Positions 54,640-64,000 of a DNA stretch of 64,000 nt are shown here, one piece after another; position 1 is the stretch's first letter, and each line of letters begins with the position of its first letter. The notes below the pieces were generated by a model. The model was not told the origin of the DNA, did not search any database, and was given only the letters and a program-made list of their open reading frames with translations. Source of the DNA: Prionace glauca (taxonomy: Eukaryota; Chordata; Chondrichthyes; Carcharhiniformes; Carcharhinidae); assembly GCA_037974335.1 (NCBI GenBank), contig CM075760.1, positions 46,081,638 to 46,145,637 on the forward strand, read 5' to 3'. Position numbers and translations under genes: made by a program.

Positions 54640-55490
54640 TTTTCATCTGATGCTGCCGTGGCAACATCGGGACATAGCCACAGGAGTAGGCCACTCAGCT
54701 CCTCGAACTCGCCCCACCATTTAATAATATCATGGCTGATCTGTGGCCGAATCCATTTTGGCTTCGCTGAGTCCATATCTCTTGAGACACCTGTTCAATT
54801 AAAGAAGACCTCAGACTTGTATCTAACAATTGTACCAGCTCCCACCGGCAATTGCCAAAGAGAGTTCCAATCATTCACCTCTCTGGACTTGTTTTCTATC
54901 AACTCTCCTGAAAGGCCTTTCCCTATTTTTTTTTAAACTATGGTCTTTTAATCTCGAACCTTCAACTAATGGAAACAGTCCTTCCCTGAAGGTATTTCAT
55001 TGGTTTCTATCAGAACAGCCTTCAAACTTCTGAATTCGAGAGAAAAATGTCTTAATTCGTCTGATCTCTCCTCGCAACTTGCGTTGAACTCCGTCCAGAG
55101 TTAACATTTTTCCAAAGATATGTTGCCCATACTTGCTCACAGTGCTCTAATTGGGGTGGAACAAGGATTGTGCACAATTGGAGCACAACATCTGCCTCCG
55201 TATCCCCCAGTCCTTTGGATATGGAGGGAGGCATTCCATTGGTCTTAATGATTGTTTTCTGCAGCAGATCGTAACATTTTAAGAAACTATGTGCCGAACC
55301 CCGAATCCTGTTTGGCATCCACTAAATTTAGCGTTGTCCCATCTAAAAATTATATCACAATCGATCATTTGGATATTTGACTTTTTGTCCCATTATCTAA
55401 GCCCTTAATGAATATTGTAAATAATTGAGGCCCCAGACGGATTCCTGCCGTACACCACTTAATCTGCATAATTCAGCAACGGACAGGTAC
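54640..55490 (-). mobile_element. Decayed LINE 3' region
   Basis: GGAGTAGGCCACTCAGCTCCTCGAACTCG, TTAATAATATCATGGCTGATCTG, TGATCTCTCCTCGCAACTTGCG, and CAATTGGAGCACAACATCTGCC, then FLKCYDLL-like remnants, an older relative of the 60.6-kb LINE end. Minus orientation, no intact frame. Confidence 0.65.
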
Positions 55491-55674
55491 AATTCATTGC
55501 ACCATAAATTTTGGCACCTTGCAGAAGGGGATGTGATATGACATTAATGGATGTGAATTCTTGTTCCATTGATACCATAGATCATACCTGACAATGATAT
55601 CTTCACACTAACTGTAATTACAATGTTTTGCCAGCAGATGGAAATAAATCTTGGTGAGTTACATTACATGAAGC

Positions 55675-55875
55675 ATAAGAACATAAGAACATAAGAAATA
55701 GGAGCAGGAGTAGGCCATCTCATGGCTGATCTGTCGTGGCTCAGTTCCACATTCCCGCCCTCTCCCCATAACCCTTAATCCCCTCGCTCATCAAAAACCC
55801 ATCAACCCGCGTCTTAAAAATATTTAGCGAGGCAGCCTCCACCACTTCAACGGGCAGAGAATTCCAGCATGGACT
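55675..55875 (-). mobile_element. LINE 3' end, short copy
   Basis: ATAAGAACATAAGAACATAAG tail repeats, GGCTCAGTTCCACATTCCC, AAAATATTTAGCGAGGCAGCC, CACTTCAACGGGCAGAGAATTCCAG: last 200 bp of the same LINE as at 60.6 kb, 5'-truncated, young-looking. Confidence 0.85.
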
Positions 55876-56534
55876 GCCGCAATACACTGGACCCTGCATC
55901 TGTTCGTTTTGAATTGGCCTCCATATGTATATATGTTAGAATGGACCCTGTCCATCATTATAATATATTATAACATACAGCGCGCTGTTTAAACTGGTAT
56001 TGCACCAGTACATGTCAATGTATACATCACACAATCACCTTGATCCGAATTTTTCCAGGTAGGAGCTAAATTTGCAGTTCTGCCACGTACAGTTCTGAAT
56101 GGTGGTGGACATTAAAGCAATTAACCGCAGCTGGAGCCTCAAATAAAACCGCAATTCTTAATGATGTGGGAATCCAGCAAATGGAGATGAACAAAACTGA
56201 AACAATTGCTACAATCTTCCGCCAGAAGTGCCGAGAGGATTTTCCATCTCGGCCTCCTCCTGAGGTCCCCAGCATCACAGATGCCAGTTTCCAAACAGTT
56301 CAATGCCTTTCATAGGATAAGATTGGAACAGGAGTTGGCTCTTCGAGCCCGGGAGCCCGTGTCATATCTCTGCTTACATTCAACCAGCTCCCATCTCTGT
56401 TTGTATTGCAATAGGCCATGTCTCGATAATATTACAATATCTCCTTTAGTTCTCTACTCGGCTTATTATCAGTTGCTCCTACATGATAGACGATACTTTC
56501 TAAGTTAAAACTGGATTACTGAACTATGCTTCAG
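55876..56534. other. Stretch without firm features
   Basis: Only a short copy of the TCTCTGTTTATATTA-type repeat near 56.38-56.48 kb is recognisable. Confidence 0.4.
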
Positions 56535-56830
56535 TTAAGATGACGGCACGGTGACACAATAGTTATCACTGCTGTCTAATATCACCAGGGACCCGGCTTC
56601 AATTCCCAGCTGTGGGGACTGTCTGTTGGCGTCTGCAAGTTCTCCCTGTGTCTGGGTGAGTTTCATCCGGATCCTCCGCTTTCTTCACACAGTCCGAAAG
56701 ATTTGCTGTTTAGGTCCGTTTTGGCCAGGCTAAATTCTCCCCTAAATTCTGCCCGAACAGGCGACTAGGGGATCTTCACGTTAACATAATTGCACTGTTA
56801 ATGGAAATCTACTTGTGACACTAATAAGTA
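56535..56830 (+). mobile_element. SINE (common family), nearly full length
   Basis: Head GACGGCACGGTGACACAATAGTTATCACTGCTG, B-box-like GGCTTCAATTCCC, then CTTCACACAGTCCGAAAG and the tail CGTTAACATAATTGCACTG...CTACTTGTGACACTAATAAG, which differs from the tail of most copies here and resembles those at 57.9 and 59.0 kb. Confidence 0.85.
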
Positions 56831-57002
56831 ATTTTAAAAACTATAATCTGGCTGAGTTTCAATTCCTACTGTGGGAATCGAGGCAGCAGTGCCAGCCACT
56901 GTGCCACCGCCCCGCCCTCATGTTATATGTTTTATATGGTTCAATCACAATTTTATGGGTTTCAATCAGATCTCCTGTCATCCTTCTAAACTCAAGTGAA
57001 TA

Positions 57003-57140
57003 CATGAGGTGGAGATGACGGTGATGGACTGGTGTGGGCACAGAAAGAAATCTCACAACACCAGGTTAAAGTGTAACATGTTTATTTGGAATCACAAGCT
57101 TTCGGAGCACTGCTCCTTCTTCAGGTGAGTCAAGCGAATA
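57003..57140 (+). mobile_element. Solo terminus of a Penelope-like element
   Basis: GGTGGAGATGACGGTGATGGACTGG, TCTCACAACACCAGGTTAAAG, GTTTATTTGGAATCACAAGC, CTCCTTCTTCAGGTGAG match the terminal repeat at 13.5 kb. No coding part. Confidence 0.7.
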
Positions 57141-57189
57141 AAGACCCAGTCAAATCAATCTCGCCTCATAGGGCAGTCCCAATAATCTT

Positions 57190-57640
57190 GGTATCAACTG
57201 TATTCTCCCCAGACCCTTTCTTATTGAGTGAGATCAGAACTCCATGTACTACACCACGGGTGGTCAGATGAAGAACCAGCATAACCACAGGAATACCTCC
57301 CTAATTCCAAACTCCAATCTTCTTGCAATGAAAGTTTTCCAAACTGTTGGCTGTATATGTCTCTCCAATTTCATTAACTGGTGTACAAGGACACACAGAT
57401 CCATTTGTACATTACACTTCCCCATATATATTGCTTTCTGCTTTACACACCAGTATATAACTGCACATTTAGCTACATTGTACTCTAAATTCCATGTGCC
57501 CTCCCATTCAAACAACTTGTCCAGATTACATTGAAGCCCCCCATCCCACCACCACCCATCCTCTTCACAGCTCACAATTCCCCCCAGTTCCGTATCACCA
57601 ATCCTTTTGGACATGTTACATTTGTCTCTCATCCAGATCC
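57190..57640 (-). mobile_element. LINE fragment (minus)
   Basis: Minus strand: WYxDGGLQCNLDKLFEWEG-like, then NVAKCAVIYWCVKQKAIYM and QMDLCVLVHQLMKLERHIQ, the FR after the RT palm (LDKLQEWEDKW..NxxKCxVMHxG). Broken at a SINE insertion at 57.64 kb. Confidence 0.65.
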
Positions 57641-57930
57641 CACAGTGGCACAGCGCCAGGGATCTGGGTTCGATTCCGGGCATGGGTCACTGTCTGTACA
57701 GAGTCTGCACGTTCTTCCCGTGCCTATATGGGTTTCTTCCGGGTGCTCCGATTTCCTCCCATAGTTCAAAAGATGTTCTGGTTAGGGTGCATTGGACCGT
57801 GTTAAATTCTCCCTCACTGTAACCCGAACAGGCCCCGGAGTGTGGGCGACTCGGGGGATTTTCAAAGTAACTTCATTGCAGTGTTGACATACGCTTATTT
57901 GTGACAAATGAACATTTAACATTTGGGACC
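57640..57930 (+). mobile_element. SINE (common family), inserted into a LINE
   Basis: CAGTGGCACAGCGCCAGGGATC, B box GGTTCGATTCC, GTGCCTATATGGGTTTCTTCCGGGTGCTCC, tail CAAAGTAACTTCATTGCAGTG...CTTATTTGTGACAAATGAAC. Confidence 0.88.
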
Positions 57931-58930
57931 CTGCGGTACCCCACTGTTAGCTGACCGTCACTCGGAAGAAGACCCATTTATTTCCACTCTCTGTTTCTTA
58001 TCTGTCAATGAATTCTTTACCTGGGCCAACACGTCACTCCCCATCTCACGTGCGTTCATTGGGCCTCCCAATATTTTATGAAGAACCTTCTCACATATCT
58101 TCTGTAAGTGTAAATACACCACGTAAACTGGTTGCATCCCTCCCCCTCTCTACCCGAAAGAACTCCCCTCCCCCTCCCTCCCCCGCCCCCACCTATTACT
58201 TACATCCTCAAAAAATGCAAGTAGGTTTGTTTAGATAAACATGTCTTTCTTAAGCCCATACTGGTTTCATCAAACTCCGTCCATGCTTTCCAAATATTTT
58301 CCTATCATGGATTTGATAACAATCTCTAACTGATGCTAAAGTCAGTCTGTAATTTATCAGTTTCATTCTCCCTTTTTCTGTATATATCGGGATTACATTT
58401 GTCACCCTCCAACCTGTAGGAATTGTTACAGCCTATAAGGAATTTTAGAAGATGGGCAGCAATGTATCCAACATTTCCTGGGCCATTTCCTTCCATATTC
58501 TGGGATTATCAGGCCCCAGTGACCAACCAGAATTTCACCCTATTATTTTACCCAGAATGATTTTACTAATACTGATTTCCCTTAAGACCGTCTTACAACT
58601 ACCCCCTTGGTTCCCGAACATTTCTGGGATGATACTTGTGTGAAGGTAATGTCAAACTTAGTTTTGTATTCATTCAATATTTATTTATTCCCCATTATAA
58701 TTTCCCTGGATTCGGGCTCTAAGGGATTTACATTTATCTTAAAAAATCCTTCTCTCTTCAGATATTGATAGAAACGGTTACAAATAATTTTTATGTTCCC
58801 TGCAATTTTACTCCCATTCTCTATTTCCCCCGTCGATTATTTGGACTTTTTTTTTTGTTGAATTTTAAAAATCTCTGAAACCTCAGGCTTGTTTCTTCTT
58901 CTGGTAATTTTATGTAGCTTTTAACTAAGA
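57930..58930 (-). mobile_element. LINE reverse-transcriptase region, strongly decayed
   Basis: GGGACCCTGCGGTACCCCACTG, TCTGTCAATGAATTCTTTACC, CTCCATTATTTTA-type fragments and GTCACCCTCCAACCTGTAGGAATTGTTAC are the reverse complement of the RT palm of the 57.2-kb LINE, which the SINE splits. Confidence 0.55.
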
Positions 58931-58984
58931 AGTAACATTTCCTCCCCTGAAAGACATCCGAGAAAAAGATGAGCTTTGACCATA

Positions 58985-59050
58985 TATGATTTTCACAGTA
59001 ACTTCATTACAGTGTGAATGTAAACCCATTTGTGACGATTAAATAAACTT
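58985..59050 (+). mobile_element. SINE tail stub
   Basis: TTTTCACAGTAACTTCATTACAGTGTGAATG...TTGTGACGATTAAATAAA, the 3' end of the SINE type at 57.64 kb. Confidence 0.75.
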
Positions 59051-59399
59051 CAAACCTTTAAATACACACGATGTCTTCATCAAGTAACTGAGTTGAAATT
59101 CCCCAGCTGCCAGGGTGGAACTGGAACTTCTGTCCCAAGCTTCTGGAATACTAGCTTAATAATGATGTTGCTATAATACCCCCGAGACTGAAATATCACC
59201 ACATTTATTAATGGAATAATTGAACATTCAGGACTGGGTCACAGGTTGGATCGTGAGGTATCTTGTGCGAATTGAATACATTTCAGTTTGACTCAGAAAT
59301 TATGTTGTTTCCATTCTTAACTGATCATAGTTTGTGTTTTGGCATGATGACTTTTAACTCAGTGCGCCTAAATTCTGAGATCTATGTCCAATATTACAC

Positions 59400-60370
59400 T
59401 ATACATTTATAACACGAATACATTCCAAATGAATTTATGCTACAGTCGGTTATTTCTCCCGTTATGTACACTGAGCCATCTCTCTTTTTATGCTACATTA
59501 GTTCCTCTCTATTCGTACTCAAGTAGATCACTGATCTGATCCTATTACATCTGATCCCATCTCTGTTTATATTACACAGGATTTGCATATTTACATCCAT
59601 CTCTGTTAATTCAACATATGACCATGTATATTTTGCCTGGCATTTAACTGTCAGAAGGAAGTCTTCTCCTGGCCTTGAATCTTATTCTGACAGAATGACA
59701 GTGATTCATGGGAATCCATGTAAAAGTTCCATCAATTCATGAAATGACAAGGGGGGACAGGTGAGGTAGAGAAGGTCATATCGGGCTTGACGTTAATCGT
59801 GTATAAACTGCACTATCAGAACAGCTGAACACTTGGTTTAGTTCCCTCAGAACTGAACAGTTTATGGGAGATTTAGTACAGACGCTCAAAGTGATGAATG
59901 GGAATGTTTTACTCATTAGAAAGAGACTGTAAGCCACTGGCAAGAGGGCCAGTATACAGAAGATTGATTACAACACACTAGGATATGTCTCTTTATGTAC
60001 TGAATGTGACTCAAATGATTCATTATTTCAACAGATCTTATATTTGTTTACATTGCATAAAATGCCGCTTTATTTATTACTCCTATTTGTGTTGTACCAG
60101 AGCCAGTCTTTAATTATATGACAGTAGGCCGTGTCTGTTTTCACACTACATTCGGTTATTTCTCTCGTTATACCACTCAGGGCCATCTCCTTATTTATGC
60201 TGCATTAGATCCTTTCAATTAATTCGACAGGAGACCACGGATCTGTTCATATTTCATCAGATCTCATCTCTTTTTTATGTTACAGGGGATTTGTCTTTTT
60301 GAATGACATCAGCATCTGTCTCTGTTAATCTAACATACGACCTTGAACATGTTGCCTGCCGAGATATTAT
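59400..60370. repeat. Direct duplication of 'TCTCTGTTTATATTA'-type repeats
   Basis: 59.43-59.64 and 60.15-60.37 kb share CGGTTATTTCTC.CGTTAT, TTTATGCT.CATTAG.TCCT, CACAGG.ATTTG and CTCTGTTAAT..AACAT..GACC in order, about 720 bp apart. AT-rich, non-coding. Confidence 0.65.
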
Positions 60371-60621
60371 CAATCCCGATATAATATGGGTGTGCCTGTC
60401 TGACACTAATCATTCTTGATTGGAGCAGTAAGTTTAATTTTTACTAATTTCGATAAGTAGCTGCGAGAAATATCTAATTGCTCTGTTATTGTGTGAGTAA
60501 TATTCCGTTTGAACAATTTCTCAGTGATTCACTGGTGTTCGGGGACAGGTCAATATCTGAATAATCGTACAGTGCTCATTACAATATCTTCAAGCAACCA
60601 CCGTTGTGATACATTTTATTA

Positions 60622-61395
60622 TAAGAACATAAGAACATAAGAAATAGGAGTAGGAGTAGGCCATCTGGCCCTTCGAGCCTGCCCCGCCATTCAATAAGAT
60701 CATGGCTGATCTGTCGTGGCTCAGCTCCACCTTACCGCCCTCTCCCCATAACCCTTAATCCGTTCTCTTATCAAAAACCCATCAACCCGTTTCTTAAAAA
60801 TATTTAGCGAGGCAGCCTCCACCACTTCAACGGGCAGAGAATTCCAGAGATTCACCACCCTTTGAGTGAAGAAGTTCCTCCTCAACTCTGTTCTAAACCG
60901 CCTCCCCTTTATCTCGAGGCTGTGCCCCCTAGTCCTACTGTCTTTTTTGAGCGGGAAGAGTCTCTCCACCTCTATTCTATCCATCCCATTCATCATCTTA
61001 TACGTCTCAATGAGATCTCCCCTCATTCTTCTAAACTCTAACGAGTACAAGCCTAGTTTATTCAGCCTCTTCTCATAACTCAATCCCCTCAACTCCGGTA
61101 TCAGCCGAGTAAACCTCCTCTGCACTCCCTCCAGGGCCAAAATATCCTTGCGCAGGTGCGGCGCCCAAAACTGCACACAGTACTCCAGCTGCGGCCTCAC
61201 CAATGCCCTATACAGCTGCAGCAAGACCTCCCTACTTTTATATTCAATCCCCTCGCTATGAAGTCCAGCATCCCATTCGCCTTCCTGACCACCTGCTGCA
61301 CCTGCAAGCTGGGTTTTTGCGACTCATGCACAAGGACCCCGAGGTCCCTCTGCACCGTCGCCTGCTGCAGTTTTTCGCCACGTAAGTAATAGTCC
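60622..61395 (-). mobile_element. LINE 3' end, best-kept copy
   Basis: Intact minus-strand frame 60721-61224: QLYRALVRPQLEYCVQFWAP, RRFTRLIPELRGLSYEKRLN, YSLEFRRMRGDLIETYKMMN, FFTQRVVNLWNSLPVEVVEA, FKKRVDGFLIRERIKGYGER. One frame change separates it from VQRDLGVLVHESQKPSLQVQ further upstream. 3' end has GAACATAAGAACATAAGAAA repeats. Truncated at about 61.39 kb. The copy looks recent. Confidence 0.88.
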
Positions 61396-61689
61396 TTCCT
61401 ACCATTCCTCCTACCAAAGTGGACTGCATTGTGTCAATTTGACATAGACTTCAGAGATAAAGATTGACCTGTCTTATTTAAAGCATCCAACAGATTCACT
61501 GACAGTGTGAGACAGAATTCTGTACTCGCAATATCGCCAGATGGGCTCCCACAGGCTAAATATCTATCCACTCATTAATTACTTATCTGTTTCAGGGAGA
61601 AATAAAACGAAATCGCCACATAACGAGTGTTGACAGTTAGGTTATGTTTGAATAGAATTATATATTCTGTAATTTGTGTTGTTACCTTC

Positions 61690-61930
61690 GAAATTATTTT
61701 TCACTTTCGGATGTCTTCATCTGCCTACGCCTAAGCTTTGTAATTCCCTCCCTAAGTCTCCTTATTTCACTTTTCTCGTCTAAGTCAATCCATAAAACTG
61801 TCCCTGTATTGGCCATCCTTTCAGTCACCTGTTCAAATATCTCGTTGGTCAAAAGCAAGATGCTGTGGGTGCCCGAGATCCGAACAGAAAATGCTAGAAA
61901 CACTCAATGGATCGTTCTTCATCAGTGGAA
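61690..61930 (-). mobile_element. Interspersed repeat fragment (minus)
   Basis: GCTTTGTAATTCCCTCCCTAAGTCTCC and GTCACCTGTTCAAATATCTC resemble the 3' part of a common shark repeat, then a piece of the 'gactcgaaacgtt' SINE. Confidence 0.45.
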
Positions 61931-61939
61931 TGGTTTACG

Positions 61940-61940
61940 G

Positions 61941-61984
<44 letters not shown>

Positions 61985-62030
61985 GCCTCTGCCCCTGCCC
62001 CTCTCTCTCTCTCTCTCTCGCACACACATT
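61940..62030. repeat. (CT)n microsatellite
   Basis: CTCTCT runs broken by GCCTCTGCCCCTGCCCC. Confidence 0.9.
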
Positions 62031-62629
62031 TGTTGTAGACATGTACAGCAAGACACTGGGCCTTGTGTCTTTATTTACTGCATGCGACTCATTTGAATCA
62101 TCATTGCAATAGACCTTATATTTGTTTATATTACATGACACACCATTCCATTTATTATTATATGATGACATGCCGTGATAATTGCTACAAATCATCATTT
62201 CTGAGTTTTTGTTCAGCCAAGAGGCCATTTCTGTTACATTGGGCTCCATCTCAGATATGATTGTGTTAGGCTCTGTGTCATGCACTACTGAACACATCCG
62301 TGCCTTATTTTGTGTTATATTGGACACTAATAATAAAGCCAACACTGTCTCAGTAACTGGTTTTATATAAAATGCGTTTGACAGATGGAAAAAAAGGACA
62401 GAACGAGATGAAAAGATGGAAATTAGCTTTAAAAATGTAATGGGGTTCGAAGAATGTGTTTCGTCTTGTTAATAACTACTGAGAGTTGTTCATCATATTT
62501 AATTGCTCTCGCATTTCCTGGAATATTTTATTGAAAGTTTGGGATGAAACTTGTAACATCCTCTTGTTCAAAAGAGATTGAGGAACAGAATGAATGTATG
62601 TCACATTGCACTGCAAATGGACACTAAAG

Positions 62630-62805
62630 GACAAGTCAACATGGCCACTCCAACTAACCTGTACATCTTTGGACTGTAGGAAGAAAGCAGTAAACCTGGA
62701 GGAACTCCACGCACATACGGGGTGAATGTGTAAACACCACACAGTTACACAAGGCTTAAATGGAACCTGTGTCCCTAACAGTGTGAGGTACCAGTGCTTA
62801 TCACT
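62630..62805 (-). mobile_element. SINE fragment (minus)
   Basis: AACCTGTACATCTTTGGACTGTAGGAAGAAAGC, GGAGGAACTCCACGCACATACGGGG, and a decayed head CTAACAGTGTGAGGTACCAGTGC. Confidence 0.75.
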
Positions 62806-63450
62806 GTGTAAATAATTGTTATTAATTTTAGCATGATATTGTAATTTATTCAGTATTTATCATACATTCTGTGTCTCAGTCAATAAATAAAGTTAATGAA
62901 TGGCCCTGGACGCTCTTGAATGTGATGTACAGCTGGTCATTCCGCTGCCAAGGCAATGCATCTTTCAAATGATTCACTGAACTTCTCTCTTTCTCTGTCT
63001 CACACTGAACCTAAATCAGATAACCTCTCTCCTCTCTCTCAGTCTCCATTAACTCACACAGGTTCCCAGGAGACGGATCTAACTCCGAGACTATTTCTTT
63101 CTTCTTCCTTCAGGCACCTTGTGACTGAAAAGATAAAGCAGAAAAATCTCAGCAGAGGTAAATTCATTGTAGGAACTTAACCATTTCACTCAATTAACCT
63201 CTCTCCTCTATTTCTCACACACAACACCCAGCACACTTAAACTTTCTATTTCGGAATGTCTCTGCGGATAAAAAATGTTGCTTTAATTTTTCCTCTTTTC
63301 CCTCAATGGTAACCCTCAGTCTATCTTCCCTTCAATTAATCTGTTTAAACCCCAAATATGGCCATTTTCTTGATTCATTAATATGGGAATGGGGGTGACT
63401 GTAATGCTGAGACCGGCAGCAATCTGTGTGACTGTTCTTGATGCTTTCAG

Positions 63451-63690
63451 AGTGAGTTCACCCTCACAGGCAGGAAGACTGTTCACGGTGATAACATCAA
63501 ACTGGCCCCGGTTGTTTCATTCTCAGGTAACACAACTTCCTGCTTCTTTGCTGCCGGTTCCAAACCGCACATCTCACTTCCGAGCAGAAAATATATCCAG
63601 AGACCACAATCTGGTGAGAACATCTGTCAGTGCGGCTTATAACTGCCCACAGAGTCAGGGCAGAGTCAGACAGGTCACATTGCGGTGACA
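63451..63690 (+). pseudogene. Decayed Ig-like domain exon (possible Fc-receptor-like)
   Basis: After a TTGATGCTTTCAG acceptor-like site the plus strand reads SEFTLTGRKTVHGDNIKLAP and VVSFSGNTTSCFFAAGSKPH. The rest is in another frame: RAENISRDHNLVRTSVSAAY then NCPQSQGRVRQVTL and a stop. SAAYNC fits the F-strand Y-x-C of an Ig fold, and GDNIKL the B strand (where a Cys is expected but Pro is found). A frame change in the middle and a stop suggest a dead exon, unless the window has a sequence error. The last 300 bases of the window show no further exon. Confidence 0.5.
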
Positions 63691-64000
63691 TTTACAAATG
63701 AGTCTGGTGTGATCTGGTTAAAGTTTCCATTCTCGGACATAACTGGATGCTCAGTGGATCAGTCACTGAACTCCCCCGGGATCTGTGAAGGGAGGGAATG
63801 ATAGCTGTTATCTTTCATTGTTTGATCATTTTCTCTCCATCTGCTATTTATTTTTGTTCCTCAGCTTTTATCTGTCAGCCCCCCTCCGGTTTGCTTTCTC
63901 CTAACTCTCCCGCTGTCTCTATCTCCTTGCCAGTCTTTTCAACACATTTATTAGTGTTCATAATCATGAAGTTGTGATTGGGTTAATTAAAAAGAGAATC

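Noticed and set aside
63101-63165. Small exon-like stretch (CTTCCTTCAG acceptor, GTAAATTC donor) before the Ig-like relic
   Set aside because: Contains in-frame stops in two frames and has no recognisable peptide; splice-like sites alone are not enough.
1-64000. CRISPR arrays, rRNA or functional tRNA genes
   Set aside because: None seen; the only tRNA-like sequences are the heads of SINE copies.

Overview
The window is genomic DNA of a cartilaginous fish, most likely a shark. The main evidence is a complete, unrearranged immunoglobulin heavy-chain cluster of the elasmobranch type on the minus strand: one VH, two D, one JH and one set of IgM constant exons. Many tRNA-type SINEs, CR1/L2-like LINE 3' ends and Penelope-like pieces, of kinds common in sharks, fill the space between exons. 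No complete gene is bacterial, viral or plant-like.

Layout. 1-3.3 kb (+): the last three exons of a membrane receptor (transmembrane exon, 33-nt linker exon, long cytoplasmic exon with a canonical ITAM); the rest of the gene lies left of the window. Each intron or 3' flank holds a different minisatellite. 5.4-6.5 kb: a CpG-rich, promoter-like region (inverted CCAAT, GC box, YY1, CRE) followed by about 14 copies of a 33-bp unit carrying a YY1 core and an RFX half-site. 10.7-14.9 kb (-): a two-exon GPR139-like G-protein-coupled receptor whose intron holds a Penelope-like element with long inverted termini. 17.7-37.9 kb (-): the IgM cluster. In transcript order it runs leader (37779), VH with 23-RSS, D1 (12/22), D2 (12/12), JH (23-RSS), a ~10.7-kb J-C intron, CH1-CH4 with secretory tail and poly(A) signals, then TM1, TM2 and the membrane poly(A) signals (17.77 kb). 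38.5-49.2 kb: the flank upstream of the VH is duplicated; the second copy lies beside a decayed VH relic at 46.0-46.7 kb, the remains of a neighbouring cluster. 49-63 kb: mostly LINE and SINE debris. 63.45-63.69 kb (+): a decayed Ig-like domain exon, possibly from an Fc-receptor-like gene.

How the IgM cluster should work. The spacer pattern V(23)-(12)D1(22)-(12)D2(12)-(23)J satisfies the 12/23 rule and forbids direct V-to-J joining. All exon junctions from J onward are phase 1 up to TM1, and the 3' end of TM1 is phase 0, so every splice reads in frame. A G|GTAAAC donor inside CH4 allows the secretory tail to be replaced by the TM exons, as in mammalian mu. The J-C intron contains a G-rich (in the sense strand), AGCT-bearing repeat about 1 kb upstream of CH1, a 2-kb TGAG array and a set of diverged AT-rich tandem units near JH. 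These are the least explained parts of the locus and are candidates for switch-like or enhancer functions.

Coordinates of repeat remnants are approximate because they were judged by eye. Family names for LINEs are class-level only.
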